Part shown: piece after piece, positions 50,970-59,687 of the stretch
Layout of the letters: each line of letters starts with the position of its first letter
Numbering within the stretch: the first letter of the stretch is position 1
NCBI GenBank assembly: GCA_017550405.1
Contig: JAFZPH010000053.1
Span: 1 to 64,000 of the forward strand
DNA: 64,000 nt
Reading direction: 5' to 3'
DNA from: Bacteroidales bacterium
GTDB lineage: Bacteria > Bacteroidota > Bacteroidia > Bacteroidales > P3
The notes under the pieces: generated by a model
Seen by the model: only the letters and a program-made list of their open reading frames with translations
Told to the model about the DNA's origin: nothing
The model's database searches: none
Program-made: the position numbers and the translations under genes

Positions 50970-53090
50970 ATGATAAGCAAAGATACCATAGACCGCATCA
51001 TGGACGCCACCCGGATAGAGGAGGTGATAGGGGAATTTGTGTCGCTGAAAAAACGGGGTGCCAACCACATCGGCTGCTGCCCGTTCCACAACGAGAAGAC
51101 CCCTTCGTTCTATGTTTCGCCGTCCAAGGGCATCTTCAAATGTTTCGGTTGCGGCAAATCGGGCAACGCCGTGGGATTCCTCATGGATCACGAGCACTAC
51201 ACCTACCCCGAAGCCCTGCACTGGCTGGCCGATAAATATCACATCCAGATTGAGGAAGAACAGCTGACCGAGGAACAGAAAGAACGCCAAACCGAGCGCG
51301 ACGGCCTGTTCCACGTAAGCGAGTTCGCCCAGAAATACTTCGCCGACCTGCTCTACAACAACGAGCTGGGGCGCAACATAGGCCTAGCCTACTTCCACCA
51401 ACGCGGCCTCAGCGACGACATCATCAAGACTTTCGGACTGGGGTACTGCCTAGACGAGTGGGACAACTTCACCACCTATGCCCGACGCAACGGCTACTCC
51501 GACGCTGTGCTGGAAAAGACCGGCCTCACCATCTTCAAGGAGGACGGCAAATGCTTCGACCGTTTCAAGGGTCGCGTCATGTTCCCCATCTACAGTATCT
51601 CTGGGCGCGTGCTCGGCTTCAGTGGCCGCACCCTCTCCAAGGAGAAACAGGTGGCCAAGTATGTCAACTCGCCCGACTCCGACATCTACAACAAGAGCCA
51701 TATCCTCTACGGCCTCTATCAGGCGCGCAACGCCATCGGCAAAGCCGGGAAATGCTATCTGGTGGAAGGCAACGTGGACGTGGTGTCGATGCACCAGTCA
51801 GGCGTGTGCAACACGGTTGCGTCATGCGGCACCTCCCTCACCATCGAGCAAATCCGCCTCATCAAGCGCTACACGCCCAACGTGACGGTACTCTACGACG
51901 GCGACTCGGCAGGCATCAAAGCAGCCCTGCGGGCGGTGAACCTCCTGTTTGAGGAAGGCATGCACGTGCGCGTGGTGCTCTTCCCCGACGGTGAAGACCC
52001 CGACAGCTATGCCCAGAAATATGGCTCGACCCAGCTGCAGGACTATCTGCGCGACCATGAGGAGAACTTCGTGCAGTTCAAAACCCGCGTCCTGCTCGAG
52101 GATGTGGAGAGCGACCCCATCCGCAAAGCCGAAGTGCTGAAAGAGATGGTACGCACCATCGCCCTGGTGCCCGACATGTTGGAGCGGCAGGAATACGTCA
52201 AGCAGACCGCCGCCCGGCTGAGGACCTCCGAGACCATCCTCACCCAGGAGCTGGCCAAAACCATGGCCGCCAATGCCCAGAAGGCATGGAAAGAGCAGCA
52301 ACGCAACGAGCAGCAGCCGACACCCCCTGCCGACCAGCCCCAGCCTCCCGCCCCCGGGCAGCCATCGCCAGGCAACGCAGACACCACGCCGCTACCCCCT
52401 TCGGCCGATCAATACAGTATCGTTCCAGGATTGGATAAGGATAGTTCTCCTACCTCATTGCAGATAACGAGCCAAGAACGAACGGCAAACGATGCCATAT
52501 TGAACGACCCTACAGCAAGCCGAGGCGGTGCAGGAGCAGAAGCGCAGGAGCGCCACCTTGTCCGTCTGCTCATCACGTCGGGCAACAAGATGATACTGCA
52601 GGACGGTGTTGACGACGAGGGAAATCCCTGCCCCATCGAGCTGTCACTTGCCGAAGTGGTGGTCGCCGAACTCACTGAAAACGAGCTGTCGTTCTCCAAC
52701 CCCGTCTACCAACAGATATACACCCTCTACCGCGATGCCGTGGAAAACGGCCAGCCGCTGCCCGACGCCAACCTCTTTGCGCAGCACACGGACAGCATCC
52801 TCCGCAACACCGCTCTCACGTTGATGCTTACCCAATACCAAATCAGCGACCAGTGGCGCGACAAAAAGCACATTCTTGTCCCTGGACTGGAAACCCACCT
52901 GCGCCGCGACTTGGAAGAAACCATCCTCACCTTCAAGCAGAAAAAGGTTGAACATGAGCTGGAGCAGAACGCATTCCAGATACGCTCGTGTACTGACCCC
53001 GACGACACAGTCATCCTAATGGCACAACGCAAACAGCTCATCCAGACGTGGCAAGCCGTCTGCCAGAAACTTGGTCGCGTTGTTGTATGA
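50970..53090 (+). CDS. dnaG: DNA primase DnaG
   Basis: 706 residues from the ATG at 50970 (MISKDTIDRIMDATRIEEVIGEFV). The zinc-binding domain has Cys37, His40, Cys58 and Cys61 (CPFHNEKTPSFYVSPSKGIFKCFGC). The core shows YLVEGNVDVVSMHQSG and LYDGDSAGIKAA with the Toprim acidic residues and EDPDSYAQKYG. The C-terminal domain (~545-706) should bind the replicative helicase. Between the core and it lies a Pro/Gln-rich linker and residues ~480-514 encoded by a dispersed DNA repeat. It makes RNA primers for replication. It is larger than E. coli DnaG (581 residues), partly because of this linker. Confidence 0.96.
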   Translation: MISKDTIDRIMDATRIEEVIGEFVSLKKRGANHIGCCPFHNEKTPSFYVSPSKGIFKCFGCGKSGNAVGFLMDHEHYTYPEALHWLADKYHIQIEEEQLTEEQKERQTERDGLFHVSEFAQKYFADLLYNNELGRNIGLAYFHQRGLSDDIIKTFGLGYCLDEWDNFTTYARRNGYSDAVLEKTGLTIFKEDGKCFDRFKGRVMFPIYSISGRVLGFSGRTLSKEKQVAKYVNSPDSDIYNKSHILYGLYQARNAIGKAGKCYLVEGNVDVVSMHQSGVCNTVASCGTSLTIEQIRLIKRYTPNVTVLYDGDSAGIKAALRAVNLLFEEGMHVRVVLFPDGEDPDSYAQKYGSTQLQDYLRDHEENFVQFKTRVLLEDVESDPIRKAEVLKEMVRTIALVPDMLERQEYVKQTAARLRTSETILTQELAKTMAANAQKAWKEQQRNEQQPTPPADQPQPPAPGQPSPGNADTTPLPPSADQYSIVPGLDKDSSPTSLQITSQERTANDAILNDPTASRGGAGAEAQERHLVRLLITSGNKMILQDGVDDEGNPCPIELSLAEVVVAELTENELSFSNPVYQQIYTLYRDAVENGQPLPDANLFAQHTDSILRNTALTLMLTQYQISDQWRDKKHILVPGLETHLRRDLEETILTFKQKKVEHELEQNAFQIRSCTDPDDTVILMAQRKQLIQTWQAVCQKLGRVVV
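52407..52510 (+). repeat. ~105-bp repeat family copy C, in frame inside dnaG
   Basis: Runs GATCAATACAGTATCGTT ... GATAACGAGCCAAGAACG ... ACGATGCCATATTGAACGACCC, the same three blocks in the same order as copies A (32204-32308) and B (16480-16589). It encodes about 34 residues (QYSIVPGLDKDSS ... NDAILNDPTA) of the DnaG linker. Confidence 0.7.
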
Positions 53091-53146
53091 TTATGAACCA
53101 AACAAAGCCCGCCCGACGGGCAAAGAATAATAACAGTTAATAGAAA

Positions 53147-54448
53147 GTGGACATTCAGACAATAAAACTACGCTACGGCATTATCGGCAACGACCCTAAA
53201 CTGCTCCTTGCCATCAACAAGGCCATCCAGGTGGCCCCCACCGACCTCAGTATCCTCATCACCGGCGAGAGCGGCGTGGGCAAAGACATCTTCTCGCGCA
53301 TCATCCACGAGAACAGCCTGCGCAAGCATGCAAAGCAAGGGCGCGGGTTGATTTCCGTGAACTGCGGCGCCATACCCGAAGGCACCATCGAGAGCGAGCT
53401 GTTCGGCCACGTGAAAGGGGCTTTCACCGGTGCCGAGAAGAACCGCAAAGGCTATTTCGAGGAGGCCGACGGCGGCACCATTTTCCTCGACGAGATTGGC
53501 GAACTACCCCTGTCCATGCAGGTGAAGCTGTTACGTGTGCTTGAAAACGGCGAGATAATCCCCGTGGGTTCCTCCACCGCACTGAAGATAAACGTCCGCA
53601 TTGTGGCCGCCACCAATGTCGACCTGGTGGCAGCTGTGAGGGGGGGACGTTTCCGCGAAGACCTCTACTACCGCCTGCAGCAGATTTCCATCTATATCCC
53701 GCCCCTGCGTGAACGCAAAGACGACATCCCGCTGCTGTTCCGCAAGTTCAGCTCGGACGTGGCCGAGAAATACCACATGCCCCCCATCGTCCTGACCGAC
53801 GACGGCCGACAATATCTCATGAACTATCCCTGGTACGGCAACGTGCGCGAACTGAAGAACGTCACTGAGCAGATTTCGGTGGTGGAGACCGCCCGCACCA
53901 TCAACCGCGACATACTGCAGAACTACCTCAACTATGTGCCGGAAGAGAAGATGCCCGCCCTCTTCTCCCCTGCTGCAGCGGGTGGCAACGCCCCCATCAG
54001 CGACCGCGAGTTGCTGTTGAAAGCCCTCTCCATGGGTCAGATGATCAGCGAGATGCGCAACGAGATTAACGAGCTGCGACAGGCCGTCACACAACTGGCC
54101 CAGGGACTGCCCCTCGGTGGCACCCCCGTAGTGCCGGCACGGACAGCCGGACAGCCTTCGGCCTATCCCATCATCGAACCCTCTATGATGCCCGGACGGA
54201 CGACAGACCAACCTGTCGACAACACCCTCCACGTCATCCCGCCACACCAAACCATCGACCAACCCGAAGAGGAATTCCAAGAGTCGGAGATGGTGGAGGA
54301 CGAACCCCTGGCCCTTGACGAACGCGAAAAGCGTGCCATCCGTCTGGCCCTCGAGCGCCATGGCGGCAAACGCACCCTCGCGGCCAAAGATCTCCATATC
54401 TCCGAACGCACCCTCTACCGCAAGATAAAGGAATACGGAATCAATTAA
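53147..54448 (+). CDS. Sigma-54-dependent transcriptional activator, no receiver domain
   Basis: 433 residues from a GTG at 53147. AAA+ core: GESGVGKD at 40-47 (Walker A), GAFTGA at 91-96 (sigma-54 contact loop), GGTIFLDEIGELPLSMQVKLLRVLE (Walker B) and NYPWYGNVRELKNV. The C-terminus KRAIRLALERHGGKRTLAAKDLHISERTLYRKIKEY is a Fis-type helix-turn-helix. There is no N-terminal receiver, GAF or PAS domain; a Pro/Gln-rich linker separates core and DNA-binding domain. It activates promoters read by sigma-54 RNA polymerase; targets are unknown. It follows dnaG by 56 bases. Confidence 0.92.
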   Translation: MDIQTIKLRYGIIGNDPKLLLAINKAIQVAPTDLSILITGESGVGKDIFSRIIHENSLRKHAKQGRGLISVNCGAIPEGTIESELFGHVKGAFTGAEKNRKGYFEEADGGTIFLDEIGELPLSMQVKLLRVLENGEIIPVGSSTALKINVRIVAATNVDLVAAVRGGRFREDLYYRLQQISIYIPPLRERKDDIPLLFRKFSSDVAEKYHMPPIVLTDDGRQYLMNYPWYGNVRELKNVTEQISVVETARTINRDILQNYLNYVPEEKMPALFSPAAAGGNAPISDRELLLKALSMGQMISEMRNEINELRQAVTQLAQGLPLGGTPVVPARTAGQPSAYPIIEPSMMPGRTTDQPVDNTLHVIPPHQTIDQPEEEFQESEMVEDEPLALDEREKRAIRLALERHGGKRTLAAKDLHISERTLYRKIKEYGIN

Positions 54449-54476
54449 TTCATCTGGCAACATAGTTTTTCTAATA

Positions 54477-54564
54477 CTGAATTATTGCTTGAATGCTTGA
54501 TTGTGTAAATGCCTGAGTGAACGAACTCAAACAATCAAGCAATCAGACAATCAATCAATCGGAA
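54477..54564. repeat. Short-word repeat tract upstream of aroA
   Basis: TTGCTTGAATGCTTGATTG is followed ~30 bases later by the complementary CAATCAAGCAATCAGAC and then CAATCAATCAATCGG. The GCTTGATTG/CAATCAAGC pair can form a 9-bp stem. An in-frame GTG at 54517 lies within the tract; the ATG at 54565 is preferred for aroA. Confidence 0.6.
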
Positions 54565-55824
54565 ATGAAGACCAACGATATCCATATCGAACTACCTTCT
54601 TCCAAAAGCATCAGCAACCGATGGCTGGTGTTGAACCATGTTGCCGGCTACCCATTCGTTTTGCGTAACCTGTCCACCGCCGACGACACCCAGCTGCTGC
54701 AGACGCTTCTTGGGCAGTTGCGCCGTGGCACCACCACGCATTTCCACTGCCATAACGCTGGTACAGTGGCGCGGTTTCTCCTTGCCCTGCTGGCCGTTAC
54801 CCCAGGCCAATGGAGCCTGAGCGGCGACGAGCGGCTGAAACAACGCCCCTTCGGTCCCCTCATCAACTCATTGCGCAGCATGGGCTGCAACATCCGCTGC
54901 ACTGAACAGGAAGGATGCCTCCCTGTGAGTATCGAAGGGTATCTTCCCCAACGCAAAATGGTGGACATCGACCCTTCGGCCAGCAGCCAGTTTGTCTCTG
55001 CCATGCTCCTTATCGGCCCCCTGCTGCCCCAAGGGCTCACCCTCACCCTTACCGACCGTGCCGCCTCGCGCCCCTATATCGACATGACCCTGGCGGTACT
55101 GAATCAAGCCGGCATAGAAACCTCCGTCAGTGCCAACCGCCGGGTGTACCGAGTATCGCCGCTGCCCTCGGGCGGATTGAAAAAGAATCTCGCGGTGAGT
55201 ATTGAGCGCGACTGGTCGTCGGCTGCATTCGTCTATGCCGCCTCCGCCCTTGTCCCCGGTATCCGGCTGCGCATGCCCGGACTGTCCATCACCAACTCGT
55301 GCCAGGGCGACAAAGTGGTGGCACAGATTTTCGAACGGCTCGGGGTCACCACCCGCGAGGTCCGTTCCCCCTATCGCTCCAACGTGCGCTCGGTCACGGT
55401 GGAGGGAACCGGCCAACACGAGAACCTGCTGGAATATAACTTCACCGACTGCCCCGACCTGCTGCCGCCCGTGCTCGTCACCTGTGCCGCCCTGGGTATC
55501 CGCGCCAGGATGCGTGGCATCAAAAACCTCCGACTGAAAGAGTCCGACCGCATCGATGCCCTGCAAAAAGAGCTGAAAGCATTCGGTGCCAACATCACCC
55601 TCACCGCCACCGAACTACGCCTACCCTCGTCGCGCCTGCACAGCGCCACGACGGTCTGCTCCCATTCCGACCACCGCATTGCCATGGCCTTCGGCATCCT
55701 GACACTATTATTCCCCGACCTCGTTGTCCAAGACCCCGAACAGGTGACGAAATCCTTCCCTGACTTTTGGCAGCAGCTCGACACCATCCGCAAAGCCTCC
55801 GCCCAACATCAAGCTATCGATTGA
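54565..55824 (+). CDS. aroA: 3-phosphoshikimate 1-carboxyvinyltransferase (EPSP synthase)
   Basis: 419 residues from the ATG at 54565 (MKTNDIHIELPSSKSISNR); the upstream GTG at 54517 would add residues encoded by repeats. LPSSKSISNRWLVLNH is the shikimate-3-phosphate-binding N-terminal motif, HNAGTVARFLLALLAVTPG the central one, and CSHSDHRIAMAFGI the C-terminal signature. The enzyme condenses phosphoenolpyruvate with shikimate-3-phosphate in aromatic amino-acid biosynthesis. It is a stand-alone gene in a stretch of otherwise unrelated genes. Confidence 0.95.
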   Translation: MKTNDIHIELPSSKSISNRWLVLNHVAGYPFVLRNLSTADDTQLLQTLLGQLRRGTTTHFHCHNAGTVARFLLALLAVTPGQWSLSGDERLKQRPFGPLINSLRSMGCNIRCTEQEGCLPVSIEGYLPQRKMVDIDPSASSQFVSAMLLIGPLLPQGLTLTLTDRAASRPYIDMTLAVLNQAGIETSVSANRRVYRVSPLPSGGLKKNLAVSIERDWSSAAFVYAASALVPGIRLRMPGLSITNSCQGDKVVAQIFERLGVTTREVRSPYRSNVRSVTVEGTGQHENLLEYNFTDCPDLLPPVLVTCAALGIRARMRGIKNLRLKESDRIDALQKELKAFGANITLTATELRLPSSRLHSATTVCSHSDHRIAMAFGILTLLFPDLVVQDPEQVTKSFPDFWQQLDTIRKASAQHQAID

Positions 55825-55906
55825 ACCTATTGCAGGTCTTTTGGGGGGATAGGGCACAATGAAACGTTTCACTTAAGCAATAAACGTAAAAAGCTGAGTC
55901 CCAACA

Positions 55907-56488
55907 CTAGAGTGGGAATAATGAATACACGATAATGCCGACCACTCCCGAGGCGAGGATGAGCAGGATGGGGCTTGTGCGGCGGAGGGAGAAGAAGAAC
56001 ACGGCGACAAAGACGGCGATGCTGAGGATAAACTGAAGCGAGAGCGAAGGCATGCCGAAACTGTCGGCGGTAAGCAACTGGAGTGCGGCGGCGGCAATCA
56101 GTCCTACGACCACTTTGCGGAGCAGGCTGAAGATGTTGTCGATGTCCTTGTTTCCCTTGTTACGCTGAAGGAATATGACTGCGACGAGCATGAGCACCAC
56201 GGGCAGCAGGATGACGGCACCGGACGCCAACAGGGCACCCGCGACGGCCTGCCAGGGTTCGTAACCTGCATTGAGCACGGCAGTGTAGCCAGTGTAGGTG
56301 GCGGTGTTGATGCCCACAGGTCCCGGAGTCATCTGGCTGACAGCGAGGATGTCGGTGAACTCCTGTGGGGTGAGCCAGTGGTGGTTTACGGTCACCTCGC
56401 TCTGGATAAGGGCTATCATGGCGTACCCTCCACCAAAGGTGAAGAGTCCGATTTTGAGGAATGTCCAAAAGAGTTGAAGGAAGACCAT
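55907..56488 (-). CDS. Chromate transporter family half-subunit (ChrA type)
   Basis: 193 residues, five to six membrane helices. The N-terminal signature LKIGLFTFGGGYAMIALIQSEV and VSQMTPGPVGINTATYTGY mark the ChrA family. Full ChrA has two such halves fused; here they are encoded as two short proteins, this one and the gene at 56491, 2 bases apart. The family can export chromate or import it depending on the member; in anaerobes the true anion is often unknown. Confidence 0.88.
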   Translation of the reverse strand: MVFLQLFWTFLKIGLFTFGGGYAMIALIQSEVTVNHHWLTPQEFTDILAVSQMTPGPVGINTATYTGYTAVLNAGYEPWQAVAGALLASGAVILLPVVLMLVAVIFLQRNKGNKDIDNIFSLLRKVVVGLIAAAALQLLTADSFGMPSLSLQFILSIAVFVAVFFFSLRRTSPILLILASGVVGIIVYSLFPL

Positions 56489-56490
56489 AG

Positions 56491-57045
56491 CTACTGTTTT
56501 TTCATTCTACCATACACAAAACCAAGGACGACGGCTGCCAGGATGACGAGGATGGGGCTGACATCGAACAGCCAGATGAGCAAAGCCGCAAGGATGGGTA
56601 TCCAGCAGGTGGCCCACGTCACTTTTGCCGACTGCGCCAGCCGGAACACGGGGGCGGCAATCAACGCCACCACTGCAGGGCGCACACCCATGAAGAAACG
56701 CTCGACATAGGGGTTGTCGCGGAAATGGCGGAAGAGCATGGCGAGGGTGATGATGAACAACACGGGCATGACAATGTTGCCCGCAATGGCTGAGAAGGCC
56801 CCTCGCAGCCCCCTCAGACGGTAGCCAAGCCCTGTGGCCATGTTGACGGCCAGCACGCCCGGCATGGATTGCGAGAGGGCCAACTGGTTGAGGAACTCCT
56901 CACGGCTGAGCCACCCGCGGCGGTCGACTATTTCCTGCTCCATGAGGGGTATCATGGCATAGCCTCCCCCTATGGTGAAAGTGCCTATCTTGAAAAAAGA
57001 ATAAAAAAGCTCACAATATTTTACCATCGCCTGCGTTAATGACAA
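56491..57045 (-). CDS. Chromate transporter family half-subunit (ChrA type)
   Basis: 184 residues, paired with the gene at 55907. FKIGTFTIGGGYAMIPLMEQEIV and LSQSMPGVLAVNMATGLGYRLRG are the matching ChrA signatures, and VILAAVVLGFVYGRMKKQ closes the last helix. Both halves carry the G-rich entry motif, as is usual for the short-chain paired form. ATG at 57045; an ATG at 57024 is also possible. Confidence 0.88.
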   Translation of the reverse strand: MSLTQAMVKYCELFYSFFKIGTFTIGGGYAMIPLMEQEIVDRRGWLSREEFLNQLALSQSMPGVLAVNMATGLGYRLRGLRGAFSAIAGNIVMPVLFIITLAMLFRHFRDNPYVERFFMGVRPAVVALIAAPVFRLAQSAKVTWATCWIPILAALLIWLFDVSPILVILAAVVLGFVYGRMKKQ

Positions 57046-57158
57046 GTTTAAAGGTTTCTATATTCAATGCCTATAACGGCATCGAAAGGAAAAAATTGTA
57101 CGGTAATCAACAATAGGGGCCTTCGCCGACCCCAAAAACAAACAAAGACATACAAAAA

Positions 57159-57446
57159 ATGATACTACTTGACATTTCCAACGGTTGGAAGACGGCCATC
57201 ATGATTGTGGCCTTGGTGATTGTGTTCTATTTCTTTATGATTCGTCCCCAGAGCCAGGAGGCTAAAAAGGAGGCGGAATACCGCGACAACTTGAAAGCAG
57301 GCGACCGCATCATGACCTTAGGAGGCATCCATGCCACCATCGTCAGCACCGATGCCACTCATGCCGTGCTGGAGATTGCCAACGGCACCAACATCAAGGT
57401 GTCAAAGACCAACATCAAACCCATCCCCGAACGTAAACGCAAATAG
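57159..57446 (+). CDS. yajC: Preprotein translocase accessory subunit YajC
   Basis: 95 residues: one membrane helix (TAIMIVALVIVFYFFMIRPQSQEAKKE) with the conserved FMIRPQ-x-x-x-KK turn, then the cytoplasmic domain GDRIMTLGGIHATIVSTDATHAVLEI and a basic C-terminus. YajC associates with SecDF and the Sec holotranslocon. It is a stand-alone gene here ending at a strong terminator. Confidence 0.95.
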   Translation: MILLDISNGWKTAIMIVALVIVFYFFMIRPQSQEAKKEAEYRDNLKAGDRIMTLGGIHATIVSTDATHAVLEIANGTNIKVSKTNIKPIPERKRK

Positions 57447-57466
57447 CTATAGTTAATAAATGATAA

Positions 57467-57499
57467 AACTTGGAAAACTATTTTAGTTTTCCAAGTTTT
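57467..57499 (+). terminator. Terminator of yajC
   Basis: AACTTGGAAAACTA (57467-57480) and TAGTTTTCCAAGTT (57484-57497) form a perfect 14-bp stem around a TTT loop. It ends 5 bases before the next promoter's -7 box. Confidence 0.88.
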
Positions 57500-57504
57500 C
57501 TGTG

Positions 57505-57512
57505 TATCTTTG
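57505..57512 (+). promoter_or_regulatory. -7 box of the efflux operon regulator
   Basis: TATCTTTG lies immediately after the yajC terminator and 63 bases before the ATG at 57576. Confidence 0.6.
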
Positions 57513-57575
57513 CAACCCGCAACAAAACGGGATACACATTATAAAATATTAATTATCTATAAGAATGCCAACAAC

Positions 57576-58202
57576 ATGGCGACGGACGAGAGCAGAAAGA
57601 GAATAGTGGAAACTGCAGCGCAGTTGTTCAATAGCCGCGGTATCCGCGGGGTGACGATGGACGACATCGCCGCCTCTCTGCGTATATCGAAACGCACGCT
57701 GTACGAGACTTTCGCCAATAAAGAGGAACTGCTGGCCGAATGCCTGCAGATGGTTCACGACGAGATTGAGAGACGGCACAATGAGGTCTACATGAAAGTG
57801 GAAGAGCCTCTTCTGGTAGCACTTTACATGGTGAGAATCAATGCCATGTCCAACCACAGCTACCATCATCTGATAGAAGAGTCGGAACGATACTATCCCG
57901 AAATCCACGACAATTTTTTCAAGATTCACACCTGTGCCTTTCGCGACATGCTGATGAAAGCAATGAACTACGCCAAGGACAACAACTATCTGCGTCCCAA
58001 CGTGGACATAGAGACCACGGTGGACTTCATCTGCCGCTTTGTGCAGGCGCACCGCATCTCGGAGACAGCCGATAGCGGAGAGTATGCCAATATGATGAGC
58101 GAGATAAGCTTTACATTCCTGCGGGGGCTGATGTCTACCGACACCATCATCCGCTACGAGAAGAAAGAAGGAGACTTCAAAAAGATAATGAATTTAGAAT
58201 AA
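57576..58202 (+). CDS. TetR/AcrR family transcriptional regulator
   Basis: 208 residues from the ATG at 57576. The N-terminal helix-turn-helix (RKRIVETAAQLFNSRGIRGVTMDDIAASLRISKRTLYETFANKEELL) is canonical TetR. The rest is the ligand-binding, dimerisation domain; the ligand is unknown. It lies 17 bases upstream of tolC-like, adaptor and RND genes, so it is probably the local repressor of this efflux operon. Confidence 0.92.
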   Translation: MATDESRKRIVETAAQLFNSRGIRGVTMDDIAASLRISKRTLYETFANKEELLAECLQMVHDEIERRHNEVYMKVEEPLLVALYMVRINAMSNHSYHHLIEESERYYPEIHDNFFKIHTCAFRDMLMKAMNYAKDNNYLRPNVDIETTVDFICRFVQAHRISETADSGEYANMMSEISFTFLRGLMSTDTIIRYEKKEGDFKKIMNLE

Positions 58203-58219
58203 ACAAAACAGATACAACA

Positions 58220-59641
58220 ATGACGACTATTAAAAGACTGACTCTATCATTGGTGCTTATGTTAGCCGCGACAGCAGCTTCTGCCCAGCAGCCTTCGGGC
58301 AACGGCAACATACTCAGGCTTTCGTTGAAAGAGGCACAAGACTATGCCGTGGCGCACAATTACGCCCTGCAGAACGCAGCCCTCGACGTGAAGAAAGCCG
58401 AGGCCACCCGTTGGCAGACGCTCTCGACCATGCTGCCACAAGTCAAGGCTGGCTTTGACTACCAGAACATGTGCGGTTATGAGATGAACATCGGTGGCCG
58501 CACCTCGATGTCCTCGATGCTGCCCGACTCCATCACCATCGGAGGCACAACGTTCCCCATCTCTTTCCCCAGCAGCGGGTCCTCAAGCGGAACAACCACC
58601 GGCGGCATCCCCATGAACCCCAGTGGAACCTTCAGCATCACCGCCTCGATTGCCCTGACAGGTGCCCAGATTGTGGGAACCATCGTGAACAACATCGCCC
58701 TCGACATGGCGAACATCACCAACCAAAAGACGGAATACACCACCCGCACCAACGTAAAGACCACCTACACCTCCATCCTGATTATGGAGCAGACCATGCA
58801 GCTGCTCGACTCGAGCCTGCAGAACATGCTGCAACTGCTTGCCGCCACCGAGGCCAGCGTCAGAGCCGGTGCCTCGGAGCAAATCAATGCCGATAAAATC
58901 AATGTACAGGTTGCTTCGATGCGCAACAGCATCCGTGCCAACGAGCGCACACTGAAGGTGCTCTACAACTCCATGCTGTTGATGTTGGGTGCAGATGTCG
59001 ATGCCCAGCTCAAGTTGACCACTCCCCTCGAAGAGGTACTCGACATCAACCACGCCGCCCAACTCACCCTTGGCGGCTTCAAGATTGAAGACAACTACGA
59101 CTACCAGCTGCTGCAGCAGTCAGAGAAACTCTCGCGCAAACAAGTATCTTTGGCATGGATGGACTTCACCCCCACCATTTCCGCCTACTACCAATACAGC
59201 GACAAGACCTATTTCGGCAAAGATGCCGGATTCAACATGACCCCTCCGAACATGATAGGTGCCAGCGTGAGCCTGCCCATCTTCCAGAGCGGCACCCGCA
59301 TGGCCAAAATCAAGAATGCCAAAATCGGCTTGCAGGAAACCCTCAACAGCAAACAACAAGCCGAAGACGGTCTGAAAGTACAATACAACCAACTGTGCTA
59401 CGACCTGGTGTCGGCCATCGAGAATTACACCATACAGCGCAACAATCTTGACGTCACGCAGCGGGTGTTCCACAACGTGAGCGAGAAATACACCTACGGC
59501 CACGCCAGCAACCTTGAGGTCACCAACGCCAGCACCGACATCATCACTGCCCAAAGCAACTACATCCAAGCAGTGTTGAGCATTGTGCAGGCACAAGTGG
59601 CACTCGAGAACCTTCTGGGTCCCTCGGCCGAACAGAGATAA
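58220..59641 (+). CDS. TolC family outer membrane efflux protein
   Basis: 473 residues with a signal peptide (MTTIKRLTLSLVLMLAATAASAQ). Two repeated helical halves of the TolC type are seen (LSLKEAQDYAVAHNYALQNAALDVKKAEATRWQ; LSRKQVSLAWMDFTPTISAYYQY), ending with LTNASTDIITAQSNYIQAVLSIVQAQVALENLLG-like sequence. It forms the outer membrane duct for the RND pump encoded downstream. It is larger than E. coli TolC in part of the periplasmic region. Confidence 0.92.
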   Translation: MTTIKRLTLSLVLMLAATAASAQQPSGNGNILRLSLKEAQDYAVAHNYALQNAALDVKKAEATRWQTLSTMLPQVKAGFDYQNMCGYEMNIGGRTSMSSMLPDSITIGGTTFPISFPSSGSSSGTTTGGIPMNPSGTFSITASIALTGAQIVGTIVNNIALDMANITNQKTEYTTRTNVKTTYTSILIMEQTMQLLDSSLQNMLQLLAATEASVRAGASEQINADKINVQVASMRNSIRANERTLKVLYNSMLLMLGADVDAQLKLTTPLEEVLDINHAAQLTLGGFKIEDNYDYQLLQQSEKLSRKQVSLAWMDFTPTISAYYQYSDKTYFGKDAGFNMTPPNMIGASVSLPIFQSGTRMAKIKNAKIGLQETLNSKQQAEDGLKVQYNQLCYDLVSAIENYTIQRNNLDVTQRVFHNVSEKYTYGHASNLEVTNASTDIITAQSNYIQAVLSIVQAQVALENLLGPSAEQR

Positions 59642-59687
59642 CGGCACCAATCCAACGAATATACACGAATAAAAAACAACAACATAC

